A DNA stretch of 64,000 nucleotides from a bacterium. Its GTDB lineage: Bacteria; Hinthialibacterota; Hinthialibacteria; Hinthialibacterales; Hinthialibacteraceae. This document shows, piece after piece, positions 1 to 9,814 of this stretch. The stretch's first letter is position 1. The number at the start of each line of letters is the position of its first letter. The stretch lies in assembly GCA_016125385.1 (NCBI GenBank), contig WGLV01000011.1, positions 124,001-188,000 of the forward strand, read 5' to 3'. The translations under genes were made by a program, and so were the position numbers. Below the pieces are notes generated by a model. The model made no database searches. It was not told where the DNA came from and saw only the letters and a program-made list of their open reading frames with translations.

Positions 1-459
1 GTGGTGTTGGGGCATGAGGCGGAGGCGATTCGCGCCGCCGTCGATCCCGCTTTTCCCGTCGTCGTCAATGACGATGTCGAACGAGGCCGCACGGGCAGCG
101 TGCAATGTGGTCTGGGCGCCTTGCCCGAGGTGAGCGGGGCGTTCATCTGGCCGGTCGATTGCCCCTCCGTGTCTGAAAAGGTTCTTACCGGTCTCGCCGA
201 TGCGTTCGTGGATGAACGCTCGATCTGCATCCCGAGTCACAAGCATCGGCGTGGACATCCTCCATTGATCGGCGCCGCGTATTTTGCTGAAATCATGAAG
301 ATGGCGCCCGATCAGCCATTACGCGATCTGTATCAAGGGGCCGGCGGCCATATCATTCACGTGGAGACCGATGACGAATCGGTTTTATGGAATATCAATA
401 CGCCGGAAGACTACCGGCTGCTGATCGAACGCTGGCGCCGGAAAGAGATGGAGTCATGA
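1..459 (+). CDS. MocA/MobA-like nucleotidyltransferase, C-terminal part
   Basis: The C-terminal 152 residues of a MobA-like NTP transferase, the fold used by molybdenum cofactor cytidylyl- and guanylyltransferases. The N-terminal glycine-rich LAAGxSxRxG nucleotide-binding loop is missing, so the gene starts before the window and the GTG at base 1 is probably an internal valine. Visible family features are the RGRTGSVQCGL segment, which aligns with the usual G(M/R)xxSxxxGL block, and the IWPVDCPSVS strand, which aligns with the metal-binding aspartate region. The stop overlaps the start of the XdhC gene (ATGA). This pairing is typical of MocA, which prepares the cytosine-dinucleotide cofactor that XdhC-type chaperones deliver to molybdenum hydroxylases. 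The exact nucleotide specificity cannot be told from this fragment. Confidence 0.8.
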   Translation: MVLGHEAEAIRAAVDPAFPVVVNDDVERGRTGSVQCGLGALPEVSGAFIWPVDCPSVSEKVLTGLADAFVDERSICIPSHKHRRGHPPLIGAAYFAEIMKMAPDQPLRDLYQGAGGHIIHVETDDESVLWNINTPEDYRLLIERWRRKEMES

Positions 460-1247
460 AAGGAATATTCGGGTTGGCGCAACAGGCCATCGACGCGGGA
501 CGCGCCGCCGTGATGGCGGTGGTGGTGGAGTCGAAAGGCTCGACGCCGCGCAAGGCGGGCGCCCGCATGTTGATATACGCGGACGGGGACATTGAGGGTT
601 CGATCGGCGGCGGACGCATGGAAAAACTGGTGATCGAAGCCGCCATGCCGCTATTTGAATCAGGCGGATGTCAGTTATTACGTTTCGATCTCGATTACGA
701 GTCGTCGCACGGCGCGGCGGCTTGCGGCGGCGCCACGCTGGTCTTTATTGAACGCATCGGCTCGCCCGCCCGCTTGCTGATATTCGGCGCCGGGCACGTA
801 GGCCGCGCGCTGGCGCGATTCGCTTGTGAAATGGAGTTTCAGGTGATTGTGTATGACGATCGGGTGGAATACGCCGATTCAAAATACTTTCCTGATTCCG
901 TTCAGGTGATACATGGCGCGATGGAGGAGGGAATCGCGTCATTAAAACCCGCCGGGCGGGATTGCGTCGCCATCATGACCTATGACTATCGCCACGATCA
1001 GAAATTGCTGGAGGCGGCGATGCAAACGCCCGCGCGCTACATTGGCATGATCGGCAGCCGCTCCAAAAGCAAGGTGATCCGTCAGAATCTGCTAGCCGCT
1101 GGTGTATCGCAGGAAAGCCTTGAACGGATACATGCGCCCATCGGCCTCGACATCGGCGCGCACACCCCAGCCGAGATCGCGGTCAGCGTTCTGGCGGAGA
1201 TCATTCAACACACCCAAGCGCAACCGCCGGAAGATTCAGACGGATAG
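456..1247 (+). CDS. xdhC: XdhC/CoxI family molybdenum-enzyme maturation protein
   Basis: A 263-residue protein beginning MKGIFGLAQQ. The start at 456 is chosen because it overlaps the upstream stop as ATGA; the longer frame from 387 would run inside that gene. The N-terminal XdhC_CoxI domain shows ESKGSTPRKAGARM and GSIGGGRMEK. The C-terminal XdhC_C Rossmann domain shows GAGHVGRAL at about residues 127-135 and the AIMTYDYRHD and GMIGSRSK motifs. XdhC proteins bind molybdenum cofactor, help sulfurate it and insert it into xanthine-dehydrogenase-family hydroxylases in the cytoplasm. No hydroxylase is visible downstream, because the next gene is convergent, so the client enzyme is probably before the window. 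Family assignment is firm; the client is unknown. Confidence 0.9.
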   Translation: MKGIFGLAQQAIDAGRAAVMAVVVESKGSTPRKAGARMLIYADGDIEGSIGGGRMEKLVIEAAMPLFESGGCQLLRFDLDYESSHGAAACGGATLVFIERIGSPARLLIFGAGHVGRALARFACEMEFQVIVYDDRVEYADSKYFPDSVQVIHGAMEEGIASLKPAGRDCVAIMTYDYRHDQKLLEAAMQTPARYIGMIGSRSKSKVIRQNLLAAGVSQESLERIHAPIGLDIGAHTPAEIAVSVLAEIIQHTQAQPPEDSDG

Positions 1248-1255
1248 GCGGCGCG

Positions 1256-2206
1256 TCAGATCACCCCGATGCAGTGCTTAAGCAGATTCTGATCGAGTAT
1301 GGGGTCAGGCGGATCGTTCAGAAACTCGTTCAGGCGTTCAGGTTCGATCGGTTCGGTCGCGCCCGATTGCGTCGCCACCAGCGCGCCCAGCGCGTTGCCT
1401 TTGCGGCAGCATTCCGCAAGCGGTTGTCCGTTCAGCCATGCGTCCAGAAACGCGGCGGTGAACGCGTCGCCCGACCCGCAGGGATCGTTCATCTCGACCT
1501 TGTAGCCAGGTTGATACGCGCGATCGCCCGAGGCGCAAACCGCGAAGGCGCCCCGGTCGCCCAGCGTCACCACGCAGGCTTTCAGGCCCCATCGCTCAAC
1601 CAGCGCGTTGGCGGTTTCGATCAGCCCCGGCGAATGCAAGGTAAACATCTCGTTCAGCTCGCCCGCTTCGTCTTCATTCAGCTTTACCAACCCCGCGCGC
1701 TGCATCGATGCCTGGATAATCTCTCTGGTATAGCAATTCTTGCGAAGGTTGATGTCGTACAACTTCAGGGCGTTCGGCGCCGCGTTCAACAGGCGGTTCA
1801 ACGCGGAACGTGAAGCCGCCGAGCGTTGACCGAGCGTCCCGTAACAGATGCATTCCATCCGGGAGGCTTCCTGAAGCGTTTCTTCACCGCATTCGATGAA
1901 GTCGTACGCGACGTCTGGATTGATGGTATAGTCAGGCTGCCCGTTGTTATCCAGTTTGACGTCGACGGTTCCGGTGGGGCGTTGTGGATCGCGTTCGATA
2001 AGGCGATCGTCCATCCCCAGTTCGTTCGCTTTGCGCCGGGCTTCATCGCCCAGTTCATCTTCGCCGAGACGGCTGACCATCAAGCCCCGATGGCCGAGAG
2101 TTTTTGTGCGGTAAACGAAATTAAACGGTGCGCCGCCCAGTTGTTTTCCCGAAGGGAGCCGGTCCCACAAGATCTCACCAAACGCCATGATGTTTTTTTG
2201 AGTCAT
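1256..2206 (-). CDS. PfkB-family carbohydrate kinase (fructokinase-like)
   Basis: A 316-residue ribokinase/PfkB-fold kinase. The N-terminal signature is QLGGAPFNF, and the C-terminal ATP-site signature is NDPCGSGDAF, in which the catalytic Asp sits in the GSGD loop. The start is supported by AAGGAGAG eight to ten bases upstream of the ATG. The family phosphorylates sugars or nucleosides using ATP. The MAFGEILWDRLPSGKQLGG opening is what bacterial fructokinases show, so fructokinase is the best guess, but substrate assignment inside PfkB is unreliable. It is a single gene, convergent with xdhC (8-base gap). A TACAAT minus-strand -10-like box lies at 2247-2252, with no good -35. Confidence 0.85.
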   Translation of the reverse strand: MTQKNIMAFGEILWDRLPSGKQLGGAPFNFVYRTKTLGHRGLMVSRLGEDELGDEARRKANELGMDDRLIERDPQRPTGTVDVKLDNNGQPDYTINPDVAYDFIECGEETLQEASRMECICYGTLGQRSAASRSALNRLLNAAPNALKLYDINLRKNCYTREIIQASMQRAGLVKLNEDEAGELNEMFTLHSPGLIETANALVERWGLKACVVTLGDRGAFAVCASGDRAYQPGYKVEMNDPCGSGDAFTAAFLDAWLNGQPLAECCRKGNALGALVATQSGATEPIEPERLNEFLNDPPDPILDQNLLKHCIGVI

Positions 2207-2801
2207 GCGCTCTCCTTTTTCGCCTGATGGTTTTTGTTCATCTTCTATTGTAGCGGAAACCGCGCGTTGAATTATGATGCGCGTTCTGGAAGAGCCGGTT
2301 TTCTCTGTGATTCAGCCTGTTCACGTGAATTTTGATGGTTGCGATGGGAAAAAACAATTAAGATCAAGTTATCCGGGTTTACATTTTCCGGTTGAACCCG
2401 GATCATGTCACGAATTGATTTTATACTAACGGATAATACAACTTAACGCTTTTTTTCTATCTTCGATTCAGTTTGGAAAAGCCAGTCGAAAGTCGATTCA
2501 GATCCTTTCATGCGGAATGTTTTTATGTTAACTTGCTATTGATCTATTGTGCTATCTTGCATTTGAATGAATTGACGCGTGACAATGGTTTAACAGTGCT
2601 CTATTTCTGGCTCGGGCGATTCAGCCTGAATTACCATCTCGCGCTTACCGGGTGGTTATCGTCTTATCGTTCAAGTTGAATTCAGCGGCGGTAAGGAAAG
2701 CCGTGTTTTGATGCATTCGACATGAATGGTTTGATGATGGCCGCCGCAAAGAAACCTGGTGATGATGGCGCTGGCCGCGTGATGACGCATGGATCCTCTT
2801 C
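2207..2801. other. Divergent intergenic region, 595 bp
   Basis: This spacer separates the divergent PfkB and TPR-methyltransferase genes and is visibly more AT-rich between about 2330 and 2600 than the genes around it. A TACAAT box at 2247-2252 on the minus strand could be the -10 of the kinase gene. A 68-codon open frame at 2473-2679 has no ribosome binding site or recognisable sequence and is not called. GCGGCGG at 2685-2691 is complementary to CCGCCGC at 2741-2747, which would make a long-loop stem in the leader of the downstream gene. I see nothing else of note. Confidence 0.5.
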
Positions 2802-4817
2802 ATGAATACACCCTGGTTTGACGAAGTACAGAATCGCTTTCAGCAGCAGGACTGGCGCGGAACCGAAGACATATTACTCAACGCCATACAAAATGAGCCG
2901 GATAACGTGCATCCCCGTTATCATCTGGCGAATCTCTACCTGTTTCTCAACCAACCCGCTCAGGCGGTCGCGGTTCTCGAACCGCTTGAAGACGAACCCT
3001 CCACGCCGGGCGAATATCACTGGTTGCTCTTTCACAGCCGCATCGAAGCGGGTGAACTGACCGCCGCCTTTCTGGCGTTGAACAAAGCAGCCGTTGAAGA
3101 CAATTTTACTCCACCCCGTTTGCGCTTGCTGTTGGGCAGCGCGCGCCAGGCGGGCGGGCTGGTTCTCGCCCGGCGGCTCGCCCGCGTCGCGGGGGCTTCG
3201 CGCGCCGAAACGGAAATCCGCTGGTCATTGCGTCTCAATCGCGTGTTGCGGCTATTGCCGCGCTCCATGGCGCGCGGTCTGATTTCGCGGGCGTCATCGG
3301 TCATGATTCGCCAGGGCCGCTGGCGGTATACCCGGGTTTTGCTGGAGGCGATCTGGCCGATCGACTTCTCAAATCCCGAATGGCCCCGCCGATTCGTCCA
3401 ACTGGAACAGTCGAGTCTCGATCCCTACGATCCCCAGTGGCGCTGGTTGCGCAACTGGCTATTGATTGCGCTCGAACGCGATCCCGATCAGCCTGAACTG
3501 AAGCGCCTCCTGCTAGAGACGCTATTCGATATGGAACGCTGGCATGAACTGGTGGACCGAGTCGGCCCGGATGAGCAAGACACTGGAGTTTTGCTGTTGC
3601 GCGCCGCCGCGCTGGCCAACCTGGGCGAAACCCGTGAGGCGGAATCGGCGTATCGAGAGCTGGCGCCGCTTCGGCCCGCTCAATGCGCAATGTCGCTCGG
3701 TCTGGCGAATCTTCAGCATGAAAACTGGAGTGAGGCGGAATCTCATTTCACGGATGCGTCTACCCACGCGCGAGAAAATCAGGACGAGAGTTTTGCGTTT
3801 CTGGCCGAATTCTTTCGCCTCGCCGCGCGTCGTTTGGCGGCGCATCCTGATTTTCGAGATGGGCAATCGCTGCTGGATGAACTCTGTGGTTTTCCGCAGG
3901 AGATCGACCCGCGTGAATTGCGCGGCGCCGTCGACCGGACGGAAGGATGCCCATTATGCGGCCTCATGGAAGATGGAGACGAGTTATGGACCGATACCAA
4001 CACGGGCTGGACGCGCGTTCGTTGTTCTCATTGCGGTATGATCGCCGTCAGCCCCATGCCTTCGCAGGATGAAATCCTCAAAATCTATACCCGGGACGAT
4101 CGAGGGGAACAGTCGGTCGTTCGGGGATATCGAGATCAGTTGCTCGACGTGCTCAACGCTTCGCTTGAAACCTGCCGTCAGATCCCCGCTTATATCGAAG
4201 TGACCGACTGGGGCGCTGATTTTGACTGGCGGGCGTTTGAAGAACGCCTGGGGGAAGACAAATGCTGCGTTGACGTCGGCTGTTCAGCCGGGCGTACGGT
4301 CGCGATCTTTTCACGATTCGGCTGGAACGCGGAAGGCGTCGATTTCGATCAGGAAGCAGTCGCATTCGCGCAAGCGCACGGTGTGAACGCGCGAGTCGGC
4401 TCCATTGACGATCTGATCAAGCAGGGGCCGCGTTATCACCTCGTCACGCTGGTCGACGTGATCGAACACGTCAGCGACCCGCGCCGTTTTTTACGGAAAG
4501 CCTACGATCTACTGCTGCCGGGCGGCTTGCTCTATATCAAAACGCCCGCCGCCGACAGCCTGCCTCACCTTTTTGTTGGAGACCGGTGGCTTGAATCGGT
4601 TGAACACCTGCTGTTCTTCAGCCGCCGCACCCTGATCGCCCTCGCTCTGATGGAAGGCTTCGATGTCGTCTCTATGCAACGATTGATGGAACCCGCGACT
4701 CATGTGCTTCATTACGAACAATGGCAACGCCGCCGCCTGCCCGGATGGTTCAGGCATTGGATCATGCGTCTCCAGGCGGGCGACTCAATGCGCCTCCTGG
4801 TACGCAAGCCGGAGTAG
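2802..4817 (+). CDS. TPR-repeat protein fused to zinc-ribbon SAM methyltransferase
   Basis: A 671-residue cytoplasmic protein with two parts. Residues 1 to about 350 are helical tetratricopeptide-type repeats (for example HPRYHLANLYLFLNQPAQAV and ALANLGETREAESAYREL). Around residue 385 is a four-cysteine zinc ribbon, CPLCG and CSHCG, separated by about 28 residues. It is followed by a class I methyltransferase with motif I VDVGCSAGRTVAIF, the acidic motif EGVDFD, and LVDVIEHVSDP. A zinc ribbon ahead of a Methyltransf_23 domain is common in enzymes acting on polysaccharides, lipids or small metabolites. The TPR half is probably a partner- or substrate-binding scaffold. There is no signal peptide. 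Substrate unknown. It is convergent with the fucosidase gene, 18 bases away. Confidence 0.8.
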   Translation: MNTPWFDEVQNRFQQQDWRGTEDILLNAIQNEPDNVHPRYHLANLYLFLNQPAQAVAVLEPLEDEPSTPGEYHWLLFHSRIEAGELTAAFLALNKAAVEDNFTPPRLRLLLGSARQAGGLVLARRLARVAGASRAETEIRWSLRLNRVLRLLPRSMARGLISRASSVMIRQGRWRYTRVLLEAIWPIDFSNPEWPRRFVQLEQSSLDPYDPQWRWLRNWLLIALERDPDQPELKRLLLETLFDMERWHELVDRVGPDEQDTGVLLLRAAALANLGETREAESAYRELAPLRPAQCAMSLGLANLQHENWSEAESHFTDASTHARENQDESFAFLAEFFRLAARRLAAHPDFRDGQSLLDELCGFPQEIDPRELRGAVDRTEGCPLCGLMEDGDELWTDTNTGWTRVRCSHCGMIAVSPMPSQDEILKIYTRDDRGEQSVVRGYRDQLLDVLNASLETCRQIPAYIEVTDWGADFDWRAFEERLGEDKCCVDVGCSAGRTVAIFSRFGWNAEGVDFDQEAVAFAQAHGVNARVGSIDDLIKQGPRYHLVTLVDVIEHVSDPRRFLRKAYDLLLPGGLLYIKTPAADSLPHLFVGDRWLESVEHLLFFSRRTLIALALMEGFDVVSMQRLMEPATHVLHYEQWQRRRLPGWFRHWIMRLQAGDSMRLLVRKPE

Positions 4818-4835
4818 ACCTTCTCGCGGCGCCGG

Positions 4836-7172
4836 TTAATCAACCACGCTCAGGCTGTATGTTTGACCCGCCTGCGTATCGAAAACGATTGCGCCGTCAT
4901 CGGTGTGTTCGGCGTTTATAGCGTTTCTTCCCTTCACCGAGAGCGGTTTGGCGTACACCACCCGGCAGGGTTGGCCCGCGCCGGAGCGGACGCTGGCGCT
5001 GGTTAGAACGCCGTCTTTCCATTCCATATCGACCTCGAATCCGCCGCGCGCGCGAAGCCCGTGTACGGAACCGGCCGCCCATGCGGAAGGAAGCGCGGGG
5101 AGAAACTGAATTTCGCCGTTCTGGCTTTGCAGCAGCATCTCCATGACGCCCGCCGATCCGCCGAAGTTGCCGTCAATCTGAAAAGGCGGATGCGTATCGA
5201 ACAGGTTTTTCAACGTGGAAAGTCTCAGTAGGGCGAGCACGTTTTCATACGCGGTTTCGCCTTCATGCAGCCGCGCCCAGAAGTTGATGATCCACGCCCG
5301 GCTCCAGCCTGTGTGTCCACCGCCGTGCGAGAGGCGGTATTCGAGCGACTTACGCGCCGCCTCGGCGTATTCGGGCGTTCCGCGCAGCGTGAATTGCGAT
5401 CCGGGATGGAGCGCGAACAGGTGAGAGACGTGGCGATGTCCGGGTTCCGGTTCGCCGAACTCTTTCGGCCACTCCATCAGGCGTCCGTCTGAAGCGATGC
5501 CCGGCAGCGCCAGCCGGCTCAGCATATCGGCGGTTTTGCGGGTGAAATCGTCGTCAATGTTCAGCGCTTTGGCGGCGGCGAGGCAATTGGTGAACAGGTC
5601 CCAGATGACTTCCTGGTCCATCGAGCCGCCCATGGTCAATCGCGCCGTCTGGCCATCCGGCGCGGTGAAGGCGTTTTCGGGAGAAGTGGACGGTCCGGAG
5701 ACCAATTCGCCGGTTTCGGGATTTTCAGTGAGAAAATCATGGAAGAACAACGCGGCTTCTTTCATGATGGGGTAGGCGCGCTCGCGCAGAAAATTCTCAT
5801 CCAGCGTAAAAAGATAGTGATCCCACAATTGATGGCAGCACCACGCGGCGCCCAGCGGCCACATGCCGTAGCCGACGTCGCCGATGGCCGATGTCCACCA
5901 CCAGGCGTCGGTGGTGTGATGGGCCACGAATCCGCCGCAGTTATAGACGTCGCGCGCGGTTTTGCGGCCCTTTTCGCGCAGGTTGTCAACCAGGTCGAAA
6001 AACGGCTCGTGACATTCGGAGAGATTGCCCACTTCAGAGGGCCAGTAGTTCATCTGGATATTGATGTTGATGTGGTAGTCGGCGTTCCACGGCGCGTCGA
6101 TTCCTTCGCTCCAGATGCCCTGCAGGTTAGCGGGCAGGTCGCCAGGTCTTGAACTGCCAATCAGGAGGTAGCGTCCGTATTGGACGTACAACTCAACCAG
6201 ATCGGGATCGACGCCGCCGTCTTTCACCGCCTTCAGGCGGTCGTCGGTGGGGATGTCATCCATGTCCGAATCGCCCAGGTCGATCGATACGCGTTCAAAC
6301 AGCCGCCGGTGTTCGGCAACGTGATTTTCGCGCAACTCGCTATAGGGTTTGTCCGCCGCGCTCATCCACGTCTTGCACGCCGCGAGCGGATCGTCATGGT
6401 TATACGTGGTCGCGGTGGTCAGCAGAAGGGTGACTTCGTTGGCGCCGCGAATTTTCAACACGCCGTCATTGGTCGAGGTTTCGCCGCCTTTCGTGACGGC
6501 TTTCAACAGGGCGTTAAACTTCACGCCCTCCGTCTTTTCTCCTTTGTCAGCCTGTCCGCTCATGACGAGCGAGCCGGCGCCATCCGCTGAAATCACGGCG
6601 TTTTCAGAACGCGTCAGGCTTGCGTCGAAAGAGATCGAGCCCGAGAGGCCGGCGCTGAGATGCACCACGAGTACCTGATCGGCCGGACTTGAAAAATACT
6701 CTCGCGTATACGTCGTGTTTCCGGCTTTGTACTGAACGCTCGCGATGGCGTCGCCGAGGCTGAGCTCGCGTCTGTATTCGCTGATTTCACCTTCGTGTTG
6801 AAAGTGAAGGTTGAGTTCGCCCAGCGTCTGATAACTCATCGGCGCGACGCGCGGCCCCATAAACTCGCGCTGCATGAGCTGGTCGCATTCCTTGTACTTG
6901 CCATCGAAGTAGAGCTGGCGCGCTTCATCGAGATGCTTCCAGGCGCCCACGCGGTCGCGGTTTTCGATCGGGCCCGCCCATAACGATTCTTCGTTCAGCT
7001 GTACGCGTTCGTCCGGCGCGCCGCCGTAGACCATGCCGCCCAGCCGGCCATTGCCGATGGGCAACGCTTCGAGCCATTCGCCGGCGGGTTCGTCATACCA
7101 CAATTTCAGTTCATGGGTGGAGCCGCTGAGTGAAATCAGTACGATCGCGATCGAAGTCAGTATGGTTTTCAT
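4836..7172 (-). CDS. Glycoside hydrolase family 95 alpha-L-fucosidase
   Basis: A 778-residue exported enzyme. The start at 7172 gives [20 protein letters not shown], a signal peptide, preceded by CTGGAGAA at good spacing; the longer frame from 7229 would bury the signal. The mature N-terminus [27 protein letters not shown] is the GH95 opening. [14 protein letters not shown] (about residues 370-383) carries the asparagines that activate the catalytic water, and [16 protein letters not shown] (about residue 665) carries the aspartate base. [13 protein letters not shown] is also family-typical. Full length for the family. GH95 enzymes invert alpha-1,2-fucosyl linkages; some members act on galactosides. 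It is divergent from an FG-GAP protein, with a sulfatase nearby, which suggests breakdown of fucose-containing, possibly sulfated, glycans. Confidence 0.93.
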   Translation of the reverse strand: MKTILTSIAIVLISLSGSTHELKLWYDEPAGEWLEALPIGNGRLGGMVYGGAPDERVQLNEESLWAGPIENRDRVGAWKHLDEARQLYFDGKYKECDQLMQREFMGPRVAPMSYQTLGELNLHFQHEGEISEYRRELSLGDAIASVQYKAGNTTYTREYFSSPADQVLVVHLSAGLSGSISFDASLTRSENAVISADGAGSLVMSGQADKGEKTEGVKFNALLKAVTKGGETSTNDGVLKIRGANEVTLLLTTATTYNHDDPLAACKTWMSAADKPYSELRENHVAEHRRLFERVSIDLGDSDMDDIPTDDRLKAVKDGGVDPDLVELYVQYGRYLLIGSSRPGDLPANLQGIWSEGIDAPWNADYHININIQMNYWPSEVGNLSECHEPFFDLVDNLREKGRKTARDVYNCGGFVAHHTTDAWWWTSAIGDVGYGMWPLGAAWCCHQLWDHYLFTLDENFLRERAYPIMKEAALFFHDFLTENPETGELVSGPSTSPENAFTAPDGQTARLTMGGSMDQEVIWDLFTNCLAAAKALNIDDDFTRKTADMLSRLALPGIASDGRLMEWPKEFGEPEPGHRHVSHLFALHPGSQFTLRGTPEYAEAARKSLEYRLSHGGGHTGWSRAWIINFWARLHEGETAYENVLALLRLSTLKNLFDTHPPFQIDGNFGGSAGVMEMLLQSQNGEIQFLPALPSAWAAGSVHGLRARGGFEVDMEWKDGVLTSASVRSGAGQPCRVVYAKPLSVKGRNAINAEHTDDGAIVFDTQAGQTYSLSVVD

Positions 7173-7387
7173 GAATCGTTCTCCAGAAATATAGAGCGCC
7201 GGACGGCGCGCAATGATCGATTCAACCATACCATGAATCGGGTTCTGAACGGCAGGTCAGAGCCATATTGAACGCCGCCGGAGGGACGAAGAGATTGCAT
7301 TTTGATGGTTGGGAGGAGCATAATCGATTGATTCATTATTTGTTTACTGATTGTTATAACGATGATCTCATCCGGGAGGATTCCATC
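7173..7387. other. Divergent fucosidase/FG-GAP promoter region
   Basis: A 215-base spacer between two divergent exported-protein genes. A TATAAC -10-like box at 7355-7360 on the plus strand precedes the FG-GAP gene by 28 bases, but no convincing -35 lies 16-18 bases upstream. Both genes could be co-regulated from here. No operator repeat was seen. Confidence 0.3.
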
Positions 7388-9802
7388 ATGAAGCGATTGT
7401 TGACGTGCGGTGGAAGCGTGATCTGTCTGCTTCTCGCCTGCTCATCACTGACCTGGTCACTGGACGGCGGCGCCAACGGCCGCTTTGTCAACATGTACTG
7501 GTATGAACAAGGCGCCGAGTACGGTAACCCCAAATTCAATACCCGCTTTCGCGTAAACAGCCCGGAAGCTTCGCTGGATGAATCGTTCGGCCAGCGGGTT
7601 GAAGCCCGAGCCAACGGGATGATGCAGATTCTCATGGAAGAAGACCTGCGTTACCTCGACAGCGCCGAACTCTACCTCGAACTGTGGGGAGGCCATCCAG
7701 GAACCGCGCGCAAACGCCTGACCATCAACGGACGCTCCACCATCATGTTGCCCGAGGTTGGAACCGAATCGAACAACTGCACTCACCAATATCCTTACGT
7801 TCCGCTGAAGATCAGCGATCTTGTGAACGGGTATAACGCCATCCAGTTCGCCTGCGACCGGGGGAGCAGTTTCTGGGGACACTTCATCGTTGACAACGCC
7901 TGCATTTTCACCGTGTATAAAGACGATCATCCCCTGCTGAAACAGGAAGGTCTCGCCGGGGCCGCCGCACACGTGAAGTCCACTCTCCTGCCGGGCGGTG
8001 AATCGTATCGCCTCAGCGCCGAGATTCCCGATGCGTGGAAAGACCGCGTACGCGGGGTGATGTATCAGACGCAATACTTCGGCTATGACGAAAACGGAGA
8101 TGGAAACGCCGCGGGCTGGCATGGTTTCAGTAAAGGCCGCCGTCCCGTCGCCTTTGCGGGATTCTCGGCTGAAGGGCCGGATTACGGGGCGGTGTGGGAT
8201 GCATCGATGCTGCCCGATCAGACCAATATGAAAGTTCGTGCGTACGTCATGTTCGATTCGCCGTCCGGCGTATCGTTCATAACGCCCTCCGCTGCCTTGC
8301 CGCCGCTGGTGCGCGAGCGGGTCCAGGTCGAATTCATTCAGCCGGTCGAACTGCCGCGCCCATTCTGGTCGCGTGCGAATCAGAAAAAATCCTGCGTGAT
8401 CGAACTCGACGCCGACCCGGCTCAAATCACTCGCGCCCAACTGCATATCGCCGTGTGGGACGGCGGGCATGGAAACGTCGCCGATTACTTTACGCTCAAC
8501 GGTCATCCGCTGGCGATCGCGGGCGACGGCCGGCATGATGTGATTTACAGCACGATCGACGTAAATCCCTCGTGGCTGAAAACGGGCGAAAACCGATTTG
8601 AACTGTTGTCAGACACCGAACATCACGGCATCGAAATTCTGCTGCCCGGTCCCATGCTCGTTATTCGCACGGAGGATAAATCCGCATCCAGCGTATTGCC
8701 GATCGACCGCTGGCATTACGTTCAACTCGACGATTCGCGTGGCAAGTGGGGAGATGAGGCTCAACCCGACTGGTTACGCTATTTTGGCATCGACATGGGA
8801 GACGCGGACGGCGACGGCGATCTCGACGTGGTATCAGGACGTTATTTTTACCGAAATCCCGGTGGAGATATGACCGCGCCCTGGCCGCGAGCCGATCTGG
8901 GGCTGAACGCCGACGCGATTTTTCTGACCGACGTCGATGGCGATGATTACGCCGACGTCATCGCACAAGCCCTGCCCAAGGTCTACTGGCTGGAAGCGGA
9001 AAATAACGATTGTACGCAATGGTCGGCGGAGGCCGTCGCCGAGTTGCCACCCACCGATCACATCAATAGTCAGGGATTCGAGAAAGCCCAGATCATTCCC
9101 GGCGGGCGGCCTGAATTACTGATCGCTTCAGGAGACGGTATTTACTGTCTGGAGATCCCCGCCGATCCACATTCATCCTGGCCCAAAGTCAAACTGACGT
9201 CCAACACCTCCAGCGAGGGGATCGGCGTGGGAGACATCGACGGCGACGGCGACGTTGATATCGCCGCATCGCCCGAGACGCAGGATTACGTCGCGTGGTG
9301 GGAGAACCCTGGACCGGGCGCGGGCGGCTGGCTTGAACATCGCTTTGGCGCAACCGACCATGACGCCGACCGGATCGAGGTTTTCGACATGAACGGCGAT
9401 GGCCGGCTCGACGTCGTCATCTCAGAAGAGCGGTATCCCGGCAAGGAACCCGACGCCATGCTCGTCTGGTTCGAGCAGCCCGCCGATGCAAAGAACGCGG
9501 ACTGGCCGCGTCATGACATCGTGACGGAATATTCGCTCAACAATCTCGATGTGGCCGACCTCGATCGCGACGGCGATATGGATATCGTCACCAACGAACA
9601 CAAGGGGCCGGATTTACGGGTGCAGGTTTGGGAAAACGACGGCGCGGGCCGCTTTGCGATGCACGAAATCGACCGGGGGCATGAGAGCCATCTCGGTTCT
9701 CAACTCGCGGATCTCGACGGTGACGGCGATCTCGATATGGTCAGTCCCGCGTGGGATAACTGGCGATACCTCCACCTCTGGCGCAACGACGCGGTGAAGT
9801 AA
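7388..9802 (+). CDS. Secreted FG-GAP/VCBS repeat protein
   Basis: An 804-residue exported protein. The start at 7388 is chosen because GGGAGG lies just upstream and the product then begins MKRLLTCGGSVICLLLACSS, a signal peptide; LLAC might be an imperfect lipobox. Residues about 25-430 look like one or two beta-rich domains without a recognised motif. From about residue 470 there are five or six calcium-loop repeats of the DxDGDGDxD type (GDADGDGDLDVV, DVDGDDYADVI, GDIDGDGDVDIA, DMNGDGRLDVV, DLDRDGDMDIV, DLDGDGDLDMV), which form an FG-GAP beta-propeller as in integrins and bacterial surface proteins. Probably a surface or periplasmic binding protein that partners the divergent GH95 enzyme. 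No catalytic site recognised. Confidence 0.85.
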   Translation: MKRLLTCGGSVICLLLACSSLTWSLDGGANGRFVNMYWYEQGAEYGNPKFNTRFRVNSPEASLDESFGQRVEARANGMMQILMEEDLRYLDSAELYLELWGGHPGTARKRLTINGRSTIMLPEVGTESNNCTHQYPYVPLKISDLVNGYNAIQFACDRGSSFWGHFIVDNACIFTVYKDDHPLLKQEGLAGAAAHVKSTLLPGGESYRLSAEIPDAWKDRVRGVMYQTQYFGYDENGDGNAAGWHGFSKGRRPVAFAGFSAEGPDYGAVWDASMLPDQTNMKVRAYVMFDSPSGVSFITPSAALPPLVRERVQVEFIQPVELPRPFWSRANQKKSCVIELDADPAQITRAQLHIAVWDGGHGNVADYFTLNGHPLAIAGDGRHDVIYSTIDVNPSWLKTGENRFELLSDTEHHGIEILLPGPMLVIRTEDKSASSVLPIDRWHYVQLDDSRGKWGDEAQPDWLRYFGIDMGDADGDGDLDVVSGRYFYRNPGGDMTAPWPRADLGLNADAIFLTDVDGDDYADVIAQALPKVYWLEAENNDCTQWSAEAVAELPPTDHINSQGFEKAQIIPGGRPELLIASGDGIYCLEIPADPHSSWPKVKLTSNTSSEGIGVGDIDGDGDVDIAASPETQDYVAWWENPGPGAGGWLEHRFGATDHDADRIEVFDMNGDGRLDVVISEERYPGKEPDAMLVWFEQPADAKNADWPRHDIVTEYSLNNLDVADLDRDGDMDIVTNEHKGPDLRVQVWENDGAGRFAMHEIDRGHESHLGSQLADLDGDGDLDMVSPAWDNWRYLHLWRNDAVK

Positions 9803-9814
9803 AGAACGATTCAG

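Noticed and set aside
2473-2679. A 68-codon open frame in the divergent spacer
   Set aside because: No ribosome binding site, no conserved motif, and AT-rich non-coding surroundings. It could be a small gene, but I cannot support it.
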